DNA from: Azospirillaceae bacterium
GTDB lineage: Bacteria > Pseudomonadota > Alphaproteobacteria > Azospirillales > Azospirillaceae
DNA length: 42,713 bases
Reading direction: 5' to 3'
NCBI GenBank assembly: GCA_028277115.1
Contig: JANQHG010000166.1
Location: forward strand, 1 to 42,713
A program made the translations under genes and the position numbers. The notes beneath the pieces are model-generated. The model made no database searches. It saw nothing but the letters and a program-made list of their open reading frames with translations, and was not told the DNA's origin. Of the stretch, positions 8,764 to 15,657 are shown piece after piece; positions within the stretch are counted from its first letter, which is position 1, and each line of letters begins with the position of its first letter.

Positions 8764-9110
8764 TGTCGACCTCTTCGATTGTCATGCCCCGGACGAGGCC
8801 GGTGAGTCATCCCGACGACGACGCCGACCCGCGGGCGACCCGGCCCCACTCTATCGCCGCCGCCTTCGCAATCCCAGCCCCGATGCAACCGACCGGCTCG
8901 CGGCAACGCCGTCCGGCACCGCAAAATGGTGATTATGGCGCACCGCACACCCGGGCATACTTATCCCCTTGATCGGCGAGGAGCCATCCGCTTCCAAAGC
9001 GTCGAACCATGTTGACCCGAAGGTCACTTTCAGCTGTTTCACCGCCTCCCCCCCGATCCTGGCGCCCGACCGCGAGGTCGTCGGTCGTGTCTGCGGGGTT
9101 TTGTGTCGAC

Positions 9111-9158
9111 GGGGTACCGAGTTCTATGGGGTACCGAGTTCTATGGGGTACCGAGTTC
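9111..9158. repeat. 17-bp tandem repeat, 2.8 copies
   Basis: The unit ggggtaccgagttctat occurs at 9111-9127 and 9128-9144, with a partial third copy (ggggtaccgagttc) at 9145-9158. The copies are identical, which suggests recent slippage. It lies between genes and encodes nothing recognisable. Confidence 0.9.
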
Positions 9159-9196
9159 GGAATTCAAGGGCCTGTTCGGGCGGCTGGCGTGACTGA

Positions 9197-9334
9197 TCGC
9201 CGGGGTCGGCCGGCGAGGCCGAGCGCACCCGCGCGCTCGACGCCATGTCACAGGAGTTCAGCCAAGCGATCGACGAGATCGCTGGCGCAACCGGCGGCCT
9301 GCGTGAGGCCGAGGCGCCGAAAACTGGGGGCTGA
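9197..9334 (+). pseudogene. Chemoreceptor-like (MCP) fragment
   Basis: The plus frame reads GEAERTRALDAMSQEFSQAI then DEIAGATGGLREAE, stopping at 9332-9334. This resembles the junction after the HAMP domain in alphaproteobacterial methyl-accepting chemotaxis proteins (aRr.Al..l...Fe..v..i). An in-frame stop lies just upstream (9194-9196), and only about 35 codons remain. The fragment runs straight into the GC-rich repeat element, so the receptor gene may have been lost there. The match is short and made by eye. Confidence 0.35.
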
Positions 9335-9445
9335 CGCCCCCAAGGTCAGCCCCCCGACCAGGGGGTGCCCCCCTGGACCCCATTTGGTGGGGGTCAAGGG
9401 GGAACACCCCCCTTCTCGGGGGTGTCTCGGGGGCAGCGCCCCTGA
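9325..9445. repeat. GC-rich palindromic repeat element, copy 1
   Basis: A run of short C/G palindromes begins with tgggggctgacgcccccaag and continues past gaccagggggtgcccccctg. About 75 bases match the reverse complement of 20484-20563, apart from an extra block of about 20 bases in the other copy. It therefore belongs to a dispersed intergenic family in this genome. It lies downstream of the DUF1641 gene and could act in transcript 3'-end formation. Confidence 0.75.
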
Positions 9446-9481
9446 CAACGGCCGTCAGGCCGCGTACGGCCTCGCCCCTTG

Positions 9482-10036
9482 TCAATCGTCGGTCAAATGC
9501 GGCTCCATCCAACCGCTGAAGCCCTGGGTGCGCTCGCGCAACGACGTCCCGAACGCCAAGAGCAGGTTCAAGGTCTTGATCGTCTCCGGATGGCTCAGCT
9601 TGCGCAGCACGCCCCAGATCGAGGTCGGGGCGTCCGGCGCGTCGCACGCCCTTGCTGCGTCATACAGCGACAGTTCGGTGTCGCGCGCGAGCTCGGCGAT
9701 CTCGCGTGTCGCGAGATTGTTCACCAACAGCTCGATCATGTGATAGACGCGTTCGATCATTTCGTCGGTCGCGGCCGACCGGGCGGCATGGATCACCGAG
9801 ACCAACTCGAGCATGGTGTCGAGCCCGCCCGAGGTGTGCAGCGCCGTGACGCCGTCGATCAGGCGGTGCACCGCGGCCGCGGTGTCCGGGTCGTTCAGCC
9901 GGTCCGCGACCTCGAGCCCGGTCGATGCCGTGGTCACCAGACGTTCGACCATGCTGTCGGTCAACGCCGCCTTGGCCGCGAGCGCAACGCCCTGAACTTC
10001 GACCACCGCTGATGCGTCGTCGAGCGTCATATCCAT
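9482..10036 (-). CDS. DUF1641 family protein, SQR-associated
   Basis: A 184-residue, all-helical soluble protein with no signal peptide. The stretch LLVNNLATREIAELARDTEL and the closing SLRERTQGF match my recollection of the DUF1641 family, whose genes often sit beside sulfide:quinone oxidoreductase or flavocytochrome-like genes. Biochemical function is not known. It follows sqr by 80 nt on the same strand; a short GC hairpin (10059-10076, ggccccc-attg-gggggcc) lies between them. The ATG at 10036 has a GAAGGGA ribosome site. I infer a partner or regulator of sulfide oxidation from position alone. Confidence 0.85.
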   Translation of the reverse strand: MDMTLDDASAVVEVQGVALAAKAALTDSMVERLVTTASTGLEVADRLNDPDTAAAVHRLIDGVTALHTSGGLDTMLELVSVIHAARSAATDEMIERVYHMIELLVNNLATREIAELARDTELSLYDAARACDAPDAPTSIWGVLRKLSHPETIKTLNLLLAFGTSLRERTQGFSGWMEPHLTDD

Positions 10037-10116
10037 GGGTCGTTCCCTTCTCTTGGGCGGCCCCCATTGGGGGGCCGGTTATCGGGTCGGGTGTCGTTCA
10101 AGAAAAAGCCGGTCGA

Positions 10117-11256
10117 TCACAACAGGCCGCACGCCGACAGCCAGTACATCCGGTTGTAGGCAAGCTTGAACCAATGGACCATCTGGGTCGGCGGGGTCGG
10201 CCGCGGCGGGGTCTTGTAGTTGAACCAAATGTAAGTCCCGCGCGACAGCCCGGTTTCGATAAAGCAGAACACCTTGCCGTCGTATTCGCGCGACCACCGG
10301 CCCTCTTGGACCATCATGGTCAGGTTCTCGACCACGGTGTCGGCCTGGAAGTGCGCGGTCGAGCCCGCCTTGGAGATCGGGATATTGGTGGTATCGCCGA
10401 TCACGAACACATTGTCCGAGCCTTCACGCAAGAGCGTCCGCGGGTTGGTCGGGATCCAACCGCCGGCGCCGAGGCCTGAGTCCTCGATCACCTGGGCGCC
10501 GCGGTGCGGCGGGATGGTGATCAACAGATCATATTCGAAGCTGTCGCCTTCTTCGGAGTGGACGACTTTCTTGGCGACATCGACTTCCTTGGTGTTGAAG
10601 AAGGTCTGATACTTGATGCCGCGGCGGTCGAACTCGGGCACCGCCCATTCCGCGACCGGCTCGAGCGAATGCAGCCGCCCGATCGGGTAGGTGTAGGTGA
10701 TATCGAACTTGCCCTCGAGCCCGCGGTCGCGCAGATGCTCGTCGAGCATCAGCGTGATCTCGAGCGGCGCCACCGGGCATTTGTGCGGCGCGTTGACGTT
10801 GATTACGATCCGGCCGCCCTCGAACGCGTCGATCGCGCCCCGCAGCTTGCGCGCACCTTCAAGATCGTAGCAATGGTAGGCGCCTTCCGTCAGGCCGGGG
10901 ATCTGTTCCGGCACCAGGCGCGAGCCGGTCGCGATCACCAGATAGTCGTAGCCGTAGCTCTTGCCCGACTGAGCGACCACCCGGTTGGCGTCGACGTCGA
11001 TGTGGGTCGCCGGATCGATCACGAAATTGATCCGACGGTCGAGAATCGAACGCTCTTGCCGCTTCAGCTCCTGGCTGCGGACCCGTCCGAACGGGACGTA
11101 CAAAAAGCCGGGCTGGTACATATGGTCGTTACTGGTACCCAGCACCGTGACATTGACGTCGCCCGAGCGCAACTCGTGCGACAGACGCCGGGCCAAGCCG
11201 TTGGCAACGATGGTGCCGGCCATACCGCCACCGACAATCAACAGTCTTGCGGTCAT
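10117..11256 (-). CDS. sqr: Sulfide:quinone oxidoreductase (SQR)
   Basis: A 379-residue FAD disulfide oxidoreductase. It has the N-terminal FAD-binding motif LLIVGGGMAGT (5-15), an IATGSR segment (108-113) and a VFVIGDTTNIP FAD-contact (283-293). The three redox cysteines of SQR have counterparts at Cys129, Cys160 (NAPHKCPVAP) and Cys331 (VFCFIETG), close to Cys128/160/356 of the Acidithiobacillus enzyme. The tail is rich in aromatic residues (HWFKLAYNRMYWL), fitting membrane attachment. It oxidizes sulfide to polysulfide/sulfane sulfur and reduces quinone. I chose the ATG at 11256 (GAAGGACC ribosome site, and the FAD motif starts there). The upstream 11257-11421 gap contains an AT-rich tract (11333-11372) that is unusual here and may be its promoter region. 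Confidence 0.93.
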   Translation of the reverse strand: MTARLLIVGGGMAGTIVANGLARRLSHELRSGDVNVTVLGTSNDHMYQPGFLYVPFGRVRSQELKRQERSILDRRINFVIDPATHIDVDANRVVAQSGKSYGYDYLVIATGSRLVPEQIPGLTEGAYHCYDLEGARKLRGAIDAFEGGRIVINVNAPHKCPVAPLEITLMLDEHLRDRGLEGKFDITYTYPIGRLHSLEPVAEWAVPEFDRRGIKYQTFFNTKEVDVAKKVVHSEEGDSFEYDLLITIPPHRGAQVIEDSGLGAGGWIPTNPRTLLREGSDNVFVIGDTTNIPISKAGSTAHFQADTVVENLTMMVQEGRWSREYDGKVFCFIETGLSRGTYIWFNYKTPPRPTPPTQMVHWFKLAYNRMYWLSACGLL

Positions 11257-11421
11257 CTCTTGGGTCCTTCCGTCTGTTTGACGTGTTTCCTCCAAAGCGA
11301 CCACCGTTACGCGGGCTGCGCCGGCGGTCAGGTTTTTTGTCTTGATCACTCTTTTTTCTTGTTGATTTTTCTGGTCCGTGCGCCCGGCACCTGAAGACGT
11401 CCCGATCCGCCCGACCGGGGC

Positions 11422-11652
11422 TCACTTCATCCGACGCACCACGATCGACCAATGGGTGCCGTGGTCGTCGGACGAGACCAGTTGATGGCCGACCTTGCGG
11501 GTCCAGGCGGGGATATCATTGGCCGAGCCCTTGTCCGACGACAAGACCTCGATCTCGTCGCCGACCGCGATGGTCTTCAAGGCGGCGATCATTTCCATCA
11601 TCGGGCCGGGGCAGAAGGCGTTGCGGGCATCGATGGTGGTTCGGTTGGACAT
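11422..11652 (-). CDS. tusA: Sulfur carrier protein TusA
   Basis: A 76-residue TusA/SirA-family protein. The active site is FCPGPMM with Cys14 in the CPxP motif, at the start of the first helix as usual, and the expected VGDEIEVLSSDKG strand-turn follows. TusA accepts sulfane sulfur as a persulfide and hands it to DsrEFH/DsrC in sulfur oxidizers. It has a good AGGAG ribosome site and lies 32 nt downstream of dsrN, so it is probably the last gene of the dsr transcript. The rhodanese and dsrE2 genes that often accompany tusA are not next to it. Confidence 0.95.
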   Translation of the reverse strand: MSNRTTIDARNAFCPGPMMEMIAALKTIAVGDEIEVLSSDKGSANDIPAWTRKVGHQLVSSDDHGTHWSIVVRRMK

Positions 11653-11684
11653 GGCGGCGGTCTCCTCTCGATCGCTCGATACGG

Positions 11685-13091
11685 TCAGGGACGGGTGGGA
11701 CGGGCATCCGCCGTCCGGCGGACAAAAGCGGCGAAGCGGTCCGGCCAAGGCCGGGCGCCGACGCCGCGCAGGTGGCTGAACGAGGCCAAGGTGTTGGCGG
11801 TCACGATGCCGTCGTCGCGGCCGGTGATGCCGTGGCCGCGTGCCACCTGATAGGCGAACCGGGTTTGGGGGCCGAGATTTTCGAGCCGCCCGTAATGGAA
11901 CTCGTGCGCCGGCGTGGTGGTGCCGACCCCGCCGCCGGGCCAGGGCGCATCCGCGGTCTCGCTGAGCACGACATAGCCCTTGCCCTGGGGCCGCGGCTCG
12001 ATCACCGCGTCGGCGTCGATCGCGCCGACCATCTCGGCGCGCCGGCCGTCGCGGGCGAGGCTGCGGGAGAGATACATGAGCCCGCCGCACTCGGCATAGA
12101 CCGGCAGCCCGGCCGCGACCGCCCGGCGGATCTCGGCGCGCAGGCTGCGATTGGCCTCGAGCGCGTCGAGATGGGTTTCGGGAAAGCCGCCGCCGAGGAA
12201 CAGGCCGTCGAGATCCGGCGGCAAGGCCGGGTCGTTCAGCGTGTCGACCGGCACCAGCTCGAGCCCGGCCGCCTCCAGCCCCTCGAGATCGTCGGGGTAG
12301 TAAAAGCCGAAGGCGCGGTCGCGGGCGATCCCGACCCGCCGCCGCGGGCCTGCGTCGGGCGCGACATGGCCGGTCTCGGCGGCCGGGACCGGCGGCGCGC
12401 CGAGCGACGCCGCCGCGTGCGCGATCGCCTCGAGACGGTCGAGGTCGACCGCGTCCCTGATCACGGCCGCGATCGCGGCGATCCGCTCTTCGGCCTCGGG
12501 CAGCTCGTTGGCCGGGGTCAGGCCGAGGTGGCGCTCGGTGATCGCGAGCGCGGGCGTGCGCGCGACCGCGCCGACCACCGCCAGGTCGGTATAGGCCTCG
12601 ACCGCCCGGCGCAGCTTGGCCTCGTGGCGCGGCCCGGCGACCTTGTTCAAGATCACCCCGGCAAGCGCGACCGCGGGGTCGAACCGGCGATAGCCGACCA
12701 ACAGCGGCGCGATCCCGCGGGTGATCCCGGAGCAATCGACCACCAACACGACCGGCACCGCCAACAGCTTGGCCAACGCCGCGCCGCTGTCCCGACCGTC
12801 GAGCGCGACGCCGTCGTGAAGGCCCTTGTTGCCCTCGATCACCGACAGGTCCGCGGTCGCGGCATGGCGGGCAAACAGCGCCGCCAACTCGGGCTCGCTC
12901 AGCGTGTGGTGATCGAGGTTGCGACACGGCCGGCCGGCGGCGACCGAAAGCCACAACGGGTCGATGAAGTCCGGCCCCTTCTTGAACGGTTGGACCCGGC
13001 GGCCGCGCGCGCGCAAGGCCGCGGCGATGCCGAGCGTCACCGTGGTCTTGCCCGAGGATTTGTGCGCCGCCGAGATCATCACCCGTGCCAT
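11685..13091 (-). CDS. dsrN: DsrN, siroheme amidase (CobB-like glutamine amidotransferase)
   Basis: This 468-residue protein resembles cobyrinic acid a,c-diamide synthase. It has an N-terminal P-loop SSGKTT (12-17), the FKKGPDFIDPLW segment (36-47), and a C-terminal class I glutaminase domain with the nucleophile in YAECGGLMY (Cys335). In dsr clusters this enzyme amidates siroheme to the siro(heme)amide bound by DsrAB, using glutamine and ATP. Position after dsrP in the canonical order supports DsrN over a cobalamin enzyme. A B12 role cannot be excluded, since B12 proteins occur in the window. The ATG at 13091 precedes the P-loop directly; further upstream the frame shows no homology. Confidence 0.92.
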   Translation of the reverse strand: MARVMISAAHKSSGKTTVTLGIAAALRARGRRVQPFKKGPDFIDPLWLSVAAGRPCRNLDHHTLSEPELAALFARHAATADLSVIEGNKGLHDGVALDGRDSGAALAKLLAVPVVLVVDCSGITRGIAPLLVGYRRFDPAVALAGVILNKVAGPRHEAKLRRAVEAYTDLAVVGAVARTPALAITERHLGLTPANELPEAEERIAAIAAVIRDAVDLDRLEAIAHAAASLGAPPVPAAETGHVAPDAGPRRRVGIARDRAFGFYYPDDLEGLEAAGLELVPVDTLNDPALPPDLDGLFLGGGFPETHLDALEANRSLRAEIRRAVAAGLPVYAECGGLMYLSRSLARDGRRAEMVGAIDADAVIEPRPQGKGYVVLSETADAPWPGGGVGTTTPAHEFHYGRLENLGPQTRFAYQVARGHGITGRDDGIVTANTLASFSHLRGVGARPWPDRFAAFVRRTADARPTRP

Positions 13092-13150
13092 CCGGTCGTC
13101 CGCTCCCCTTCCCTCGCCTCGCCTCGCCTGAATTGCCGGTCCCGATCTGG

Positions 13151-14335
13151 TCAGCCGCCGATCGCGCGCACACCGGCGCCGGCGCTCGCCTTGGGCAGGA
13201 TGCGGAACAGCCGGCAGGCGACGATCGCGACCGTGGCGGCGATCGCGAGCCCGCCGACCCCGAACACCCACTCGACCAAGGCCGGCTGATAGGTCGCAAG
13301 CGCACCGTCGCCGAACGCCGACGTCACGGTCATGCCGGGCAGGATCGCCTGGGGCAGCACCTGGGCGCTGATCAGGGTGACGTAGACGGTGGCAAAGCCG
13401 CCGACCACGGTGGCGGCCGCCGCCGCGATCGGCCGGCCGCCGAACGCCAGCACCAGCGCGACCACGGTGCCGAGGCCGATCTGGCCGCCCCAGAACAGCG
13501 CGGTGTAGACCCCGCCCTCGACCAACAGAAACGCGACCACGTCGCGCCCGTCCGGCGCATACAGGTGCACCGCCTGCAGCACCACCGCGAGATAGGCCGA
13601 GACCGCGACGAACAGCCCGAGCAGCCGGCCGAGCCGTTGCATCAGGGCGCGGTCGGTGGTGCCGCCGCCGAGCCAGGCCAGCCCGGGCAGCGCCAGCAAA
13701 AACACCGCGAGCCCATAGGTCAGGGCGAGCGAAATGAACAAGGGTGCCAAGACCGCCGAGTGGATCAGCTCGCGCCCGACCAGGACGCCGAGGTCGAGCC
13801 CGGTGCCGGTGGTCAAAACGAACCGCCAGATGTTCGCCGTGTGCCCGGTGATGCCGCCGAACCAGGCGAACCGGCGGTCGATCACCGTGATCAGATGGGC
13901 GACCGCGACCGCCATGAAGCCGGTGTAGAGCACCACGTTCCAAGCGAAGATCGAGCGCGGGTTGGCGCTGGTCATGGTCAGCATCAGCCGGTCGGGCCGG
14001 CCGAGGTCGAGCACGAGCAGGCTCAAGCCGCCGACCAGGCACGCAACCGCGATCAACGCCGACAAGGGCTCGAGCGGCTTGTAATCGGCGCGCCGGAACA
14101 CCGACGCGATCACCGCGACGTTGAGCGCGCCCGACGCCGACAGGATCAGAAAATAGGCGAACACATGGGGCAGGCCCCACGGCACCCGGTTGGTCATGCC
14201 GGTGATCTGGTGCCCGGCGAGCGCCATGATCAGCGCCGCGCCGAGCCCGGCGACGATCGCGGCGGCGAACACACCGAGTATCGGCAAAAGCCGCCCCGGG
14301 CGGACGGCGATGAGGTCGTAGGCGATCGCGGCCAT
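13151..14335 (-). CDS. dsrP: DsrP, NrfD-family membrane subunit of DsrMKJOP
   Basis: A 394-residue integral membrane protein with about ten hydrophobic helices spaced along its full length, beginning RLLPILGVFAAAIVAGLGAA. It is in the NrfD/PsrC family, which moves electrons between a periplasmic iron-sulfur protein and the quinone pool. In DsrMKJOP it pairs with DsrO. The gene starts 33 nt after dsrO stops and is followed by dsrN after about 60 nt. I see no haem-binding pattern. Confidence 0.93.
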   Translation of the reverse strand: MAAIAYDLIAVRPGRLLPILGVFAAAIVAGLGAALIMALAGHQITGMTNRVPWGLPHVFAYFLILSASGALNVAVIASVFRRADYKPLEPLSALIAVACLVGGLSLLVLDLGRPDRLMLTMTSANPRSIFAWNVVLYTGFMAVAVAHLITVIDRRFAWFGGITGHTANIWRFVLTTGTGLDLGVLVGRELIHSAVLAPLFISLALTYGLAVFLLALPGLAWLGGGTTDRALMQRLGRLLGLFVAVSAYLAVVLQAVHLYAPDGRDVVAFLLVEGGVYTALFWGGQIGLGTVVALVLAFGGRPIAAAAATVVGGFATVYVTLISAQVLPQAILPGMTVTSAFGDGALATYQPALVEWVFGVGGLAIAATVAIVACRLFRILPKASAGAGVRAIGG

Positions 14336-14368
14336 CGGGGCAGCCCCTTTAGAACGTCAACGCGTGGT

Positions 14369-15181
14369 TCACAGGTCGCCGTAATGCACGGCGGTGCCAA
14401 GGCCGAGGTCCGGGCGCAGCCGCGCGGTCGGCAACTCGGCGAGCGCCGCGCGGATCGGATCGTCCGGGTCGGCAAGGTCGCCAAAGCGCATCGCGCCGCC
14501 GCCGGCCGCCGCGCACGCCTCGACGCACGCCGGGATCTGGCCCTGGTCGATCCGGTGGACGCACAGCGTGCAGCCCTCGGCCGTGCCCTGGCCGCGCGGC
14601 ATGTGCGGGCGCTGGTCGGTCAGCGCGCCGGGCGTAAAGAAGCGGGCGCTGAACGGGCACGCCATCACGCAATAGCGGCAGCCGATGCAGCGGTGGCGGT
14701 CGACCAGGACGATGCCGTCGGCGCGCCGGAAGGTCGCGTGGGTCGGGCAGACGTCGCGGCACGGCGGCGCGGCGCAGTGCTGGCACATCAAGGGCAGGTT
14801 GAGGGTCCGGCCGTGGGTGTCGTCGGTCGCCGACACCAGACGGATCCAGTGCGGGTCGTGGGCGCCGTGGTCGCCGGCGTGCCAGCCGTGCTCGGTCTGG
14901 CAGGCCTCGACGCAACGCGCGCAGCCGTCGGCGCAGTGGCCGAGCTCGATCAACAGGCCCCAACGCTGGGCCGGGCTGGCCGGGGTGCCCGGCGGCCGTG
15001 CCGCCCCCGGGGCGGCCCCGGTGATCAGCACCACGCCGGGGGCGAGCATGGTGGCGGCGGCACCGGCGGCGAACGCCGCCAGCGCCTGCCGGCGCGACCG
15101 CCCGGCCGGGCGCGGTGCGTCGGTCTCGGCCATCGGGCACGCGGACGTCGGACGATCGGACGTGCGGCGGGGATCGGTCAT
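14369..15181 (-). CDS. dsrO: DsrO, periplasmic iron-sulfur subunit
   Basis: A 270-residue ferredoxin-like protein with a twin-arginine signal (GRSRRQALAAF, then a hydrophobic core through about residue 55). It is therefore exported folded. Sixteen cysteines fall in four groups: CADGCARCVEAC, CQHCAAPPCRDVC, CIGCRYCVMAC and CTLC followed by ACVEAC. This is the layout of NrfC/HybA-like electron-transfer subunits. In the Dsr complex it links DsrJ and DsrP. The ATG at 15181 overlaps the dsrJ stop (ATGA). An internal ATG at 15133 would also keep the Tat signal, so the first 16 residues are uncertain. Confidence 0.93.
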   Translation of the reverse strand: MTDPRRTSDRPTSACPMAETDAPRPAGRSRRQALAAFAAGAAATMLAPGVVLITGAAPGAARPPGTPASPAQRWGLLIELGHCADGCARCVEACQTEHGWHAGDHGAHDPHWIRLVSATDDTHGRTLNLPLMCQHCAAPPCRDVCPTHATFRRADGIVLVDRHRCIGCRYCVMACPFSARFFTPGALTDQRPHMPRGQGTAEGCTLCVHRIDQGQIPACVEACAAAGGGAMRFGDLADPDDPIRAALAELPTARLRPDLGLGTAVHYGDL

Positions 15182-15657
15182 AGCGCGTCTCCGCTGTGCG
15201 CCCGGCCGGCCGGGTGATGGGCGACCGTGTGGCCGTCCGCGGTCTCGGGCGTCGCGCGGTGGCACGAGAAGCAATCGGCGGCGACCGCGGTCTGGTCGTG
15301 GCAGCTGCGGCAGAAGTGGCGCGGGTCGTCGTGGCCGACCGGGACCCCGGCGGCGTCGGCGACCGCGTGGCACTCGATGCAGCCGTGAAGCGCCCACTCG
15401 GCGTTGCGCCGACCGTCGCGCACCACCTCGTCCCGGACCTCGAACAGCACGTCCATATGGCGCACCCGCATCTCGGGCCCGGGCAGGACACAGCTGCCGG
15501 TCTCGGCCGCGGCCGCGGTGTCGGGCAGCTCGGGGGCGGCCTGGCCGGCCCACAGCAAAATCCAGGTGACCGCCAGCACCGCAAGACCGGCGAGCAAGGG
15601 GGCCCGGGCGCTCCGTCCCATCAGGGCGCGGGGGCCGATCGGCGGCGGCGCGCTCAT
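15178..15657 (-). CDS. dsrJ: DsrJ, triheme cytochrome c
   Basis: A 159-residue protein with one N-terminal membrane anchor (about 19-37), an uncleaved signal of the usual DsrJ type, and three CxxCH sites at 93-97, 116-120 and 129-133. Cys56, in GSCVLPG, matches the conserved extra cysteine proposed as the axial ligand of the unusual His/Cys haem. The protein sits on the periplasmic side of the DsrMKJOP complex. Its start overlaps the dsrL stop and its stop overlaps the dsrO start, so dsrLJO are translationally coupled. Confidence 0.95.
   Translation of the reverse strand: MSAPPPIGPRALMGRSARAPLLAGLAVLAVTWILLWAGQAAPELPDTAAAAETGSCVLPGPEMRVRHMDVLFEVRDEVVRDGRRNAEWALHGCIECHAVADAAGVPVGHDDPRHFCRSCHDQTAVAADCFSCHRATPETADGHTVAHHPAGRAHSGDAL

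Larger units (their letters stand above)
8764..9481. other. Decayed intergenic island
   Basis: This 718-base stretch has no gene I can support. It holds a 17-bp tandem repeat (9111-9158), a short chemoreceptor-like fragment (9197-9334) and a GC-rich palindromic element (9325-9445), each listed separately. A minus-strand 63-codon frame (8851-9042, GTG start, VKQLKVTFGSTWFDALEADG) is intact, but I cannot tie it to any family. The mix of fragments and repeats looks like a scar of past rearrangement. Confidence 0.55.

Noticed and set aside
6283-8805. Very long plus-strand frame (840 codons)
   Set aside because: It is the antisense shadow of the histidine kinase, binding protein and elbB genes, caused by high GC at third positions. 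Its translation is rich in Arg/Gly/His/Asp without any fold pattern.
8851-9042. Minus-strand 63-codon frame VKQLKVTFGSTWFDALEADG
   Set aside because: It has a GTG start with a poorly spaced ribosome site, no recognisable family and an arginine-rich end. It was left as part of the intergenic island.
9111-9158. CRISPR array
   Set aside because: The repeats are directly adjacent without spacers and no cas genes are in the window.
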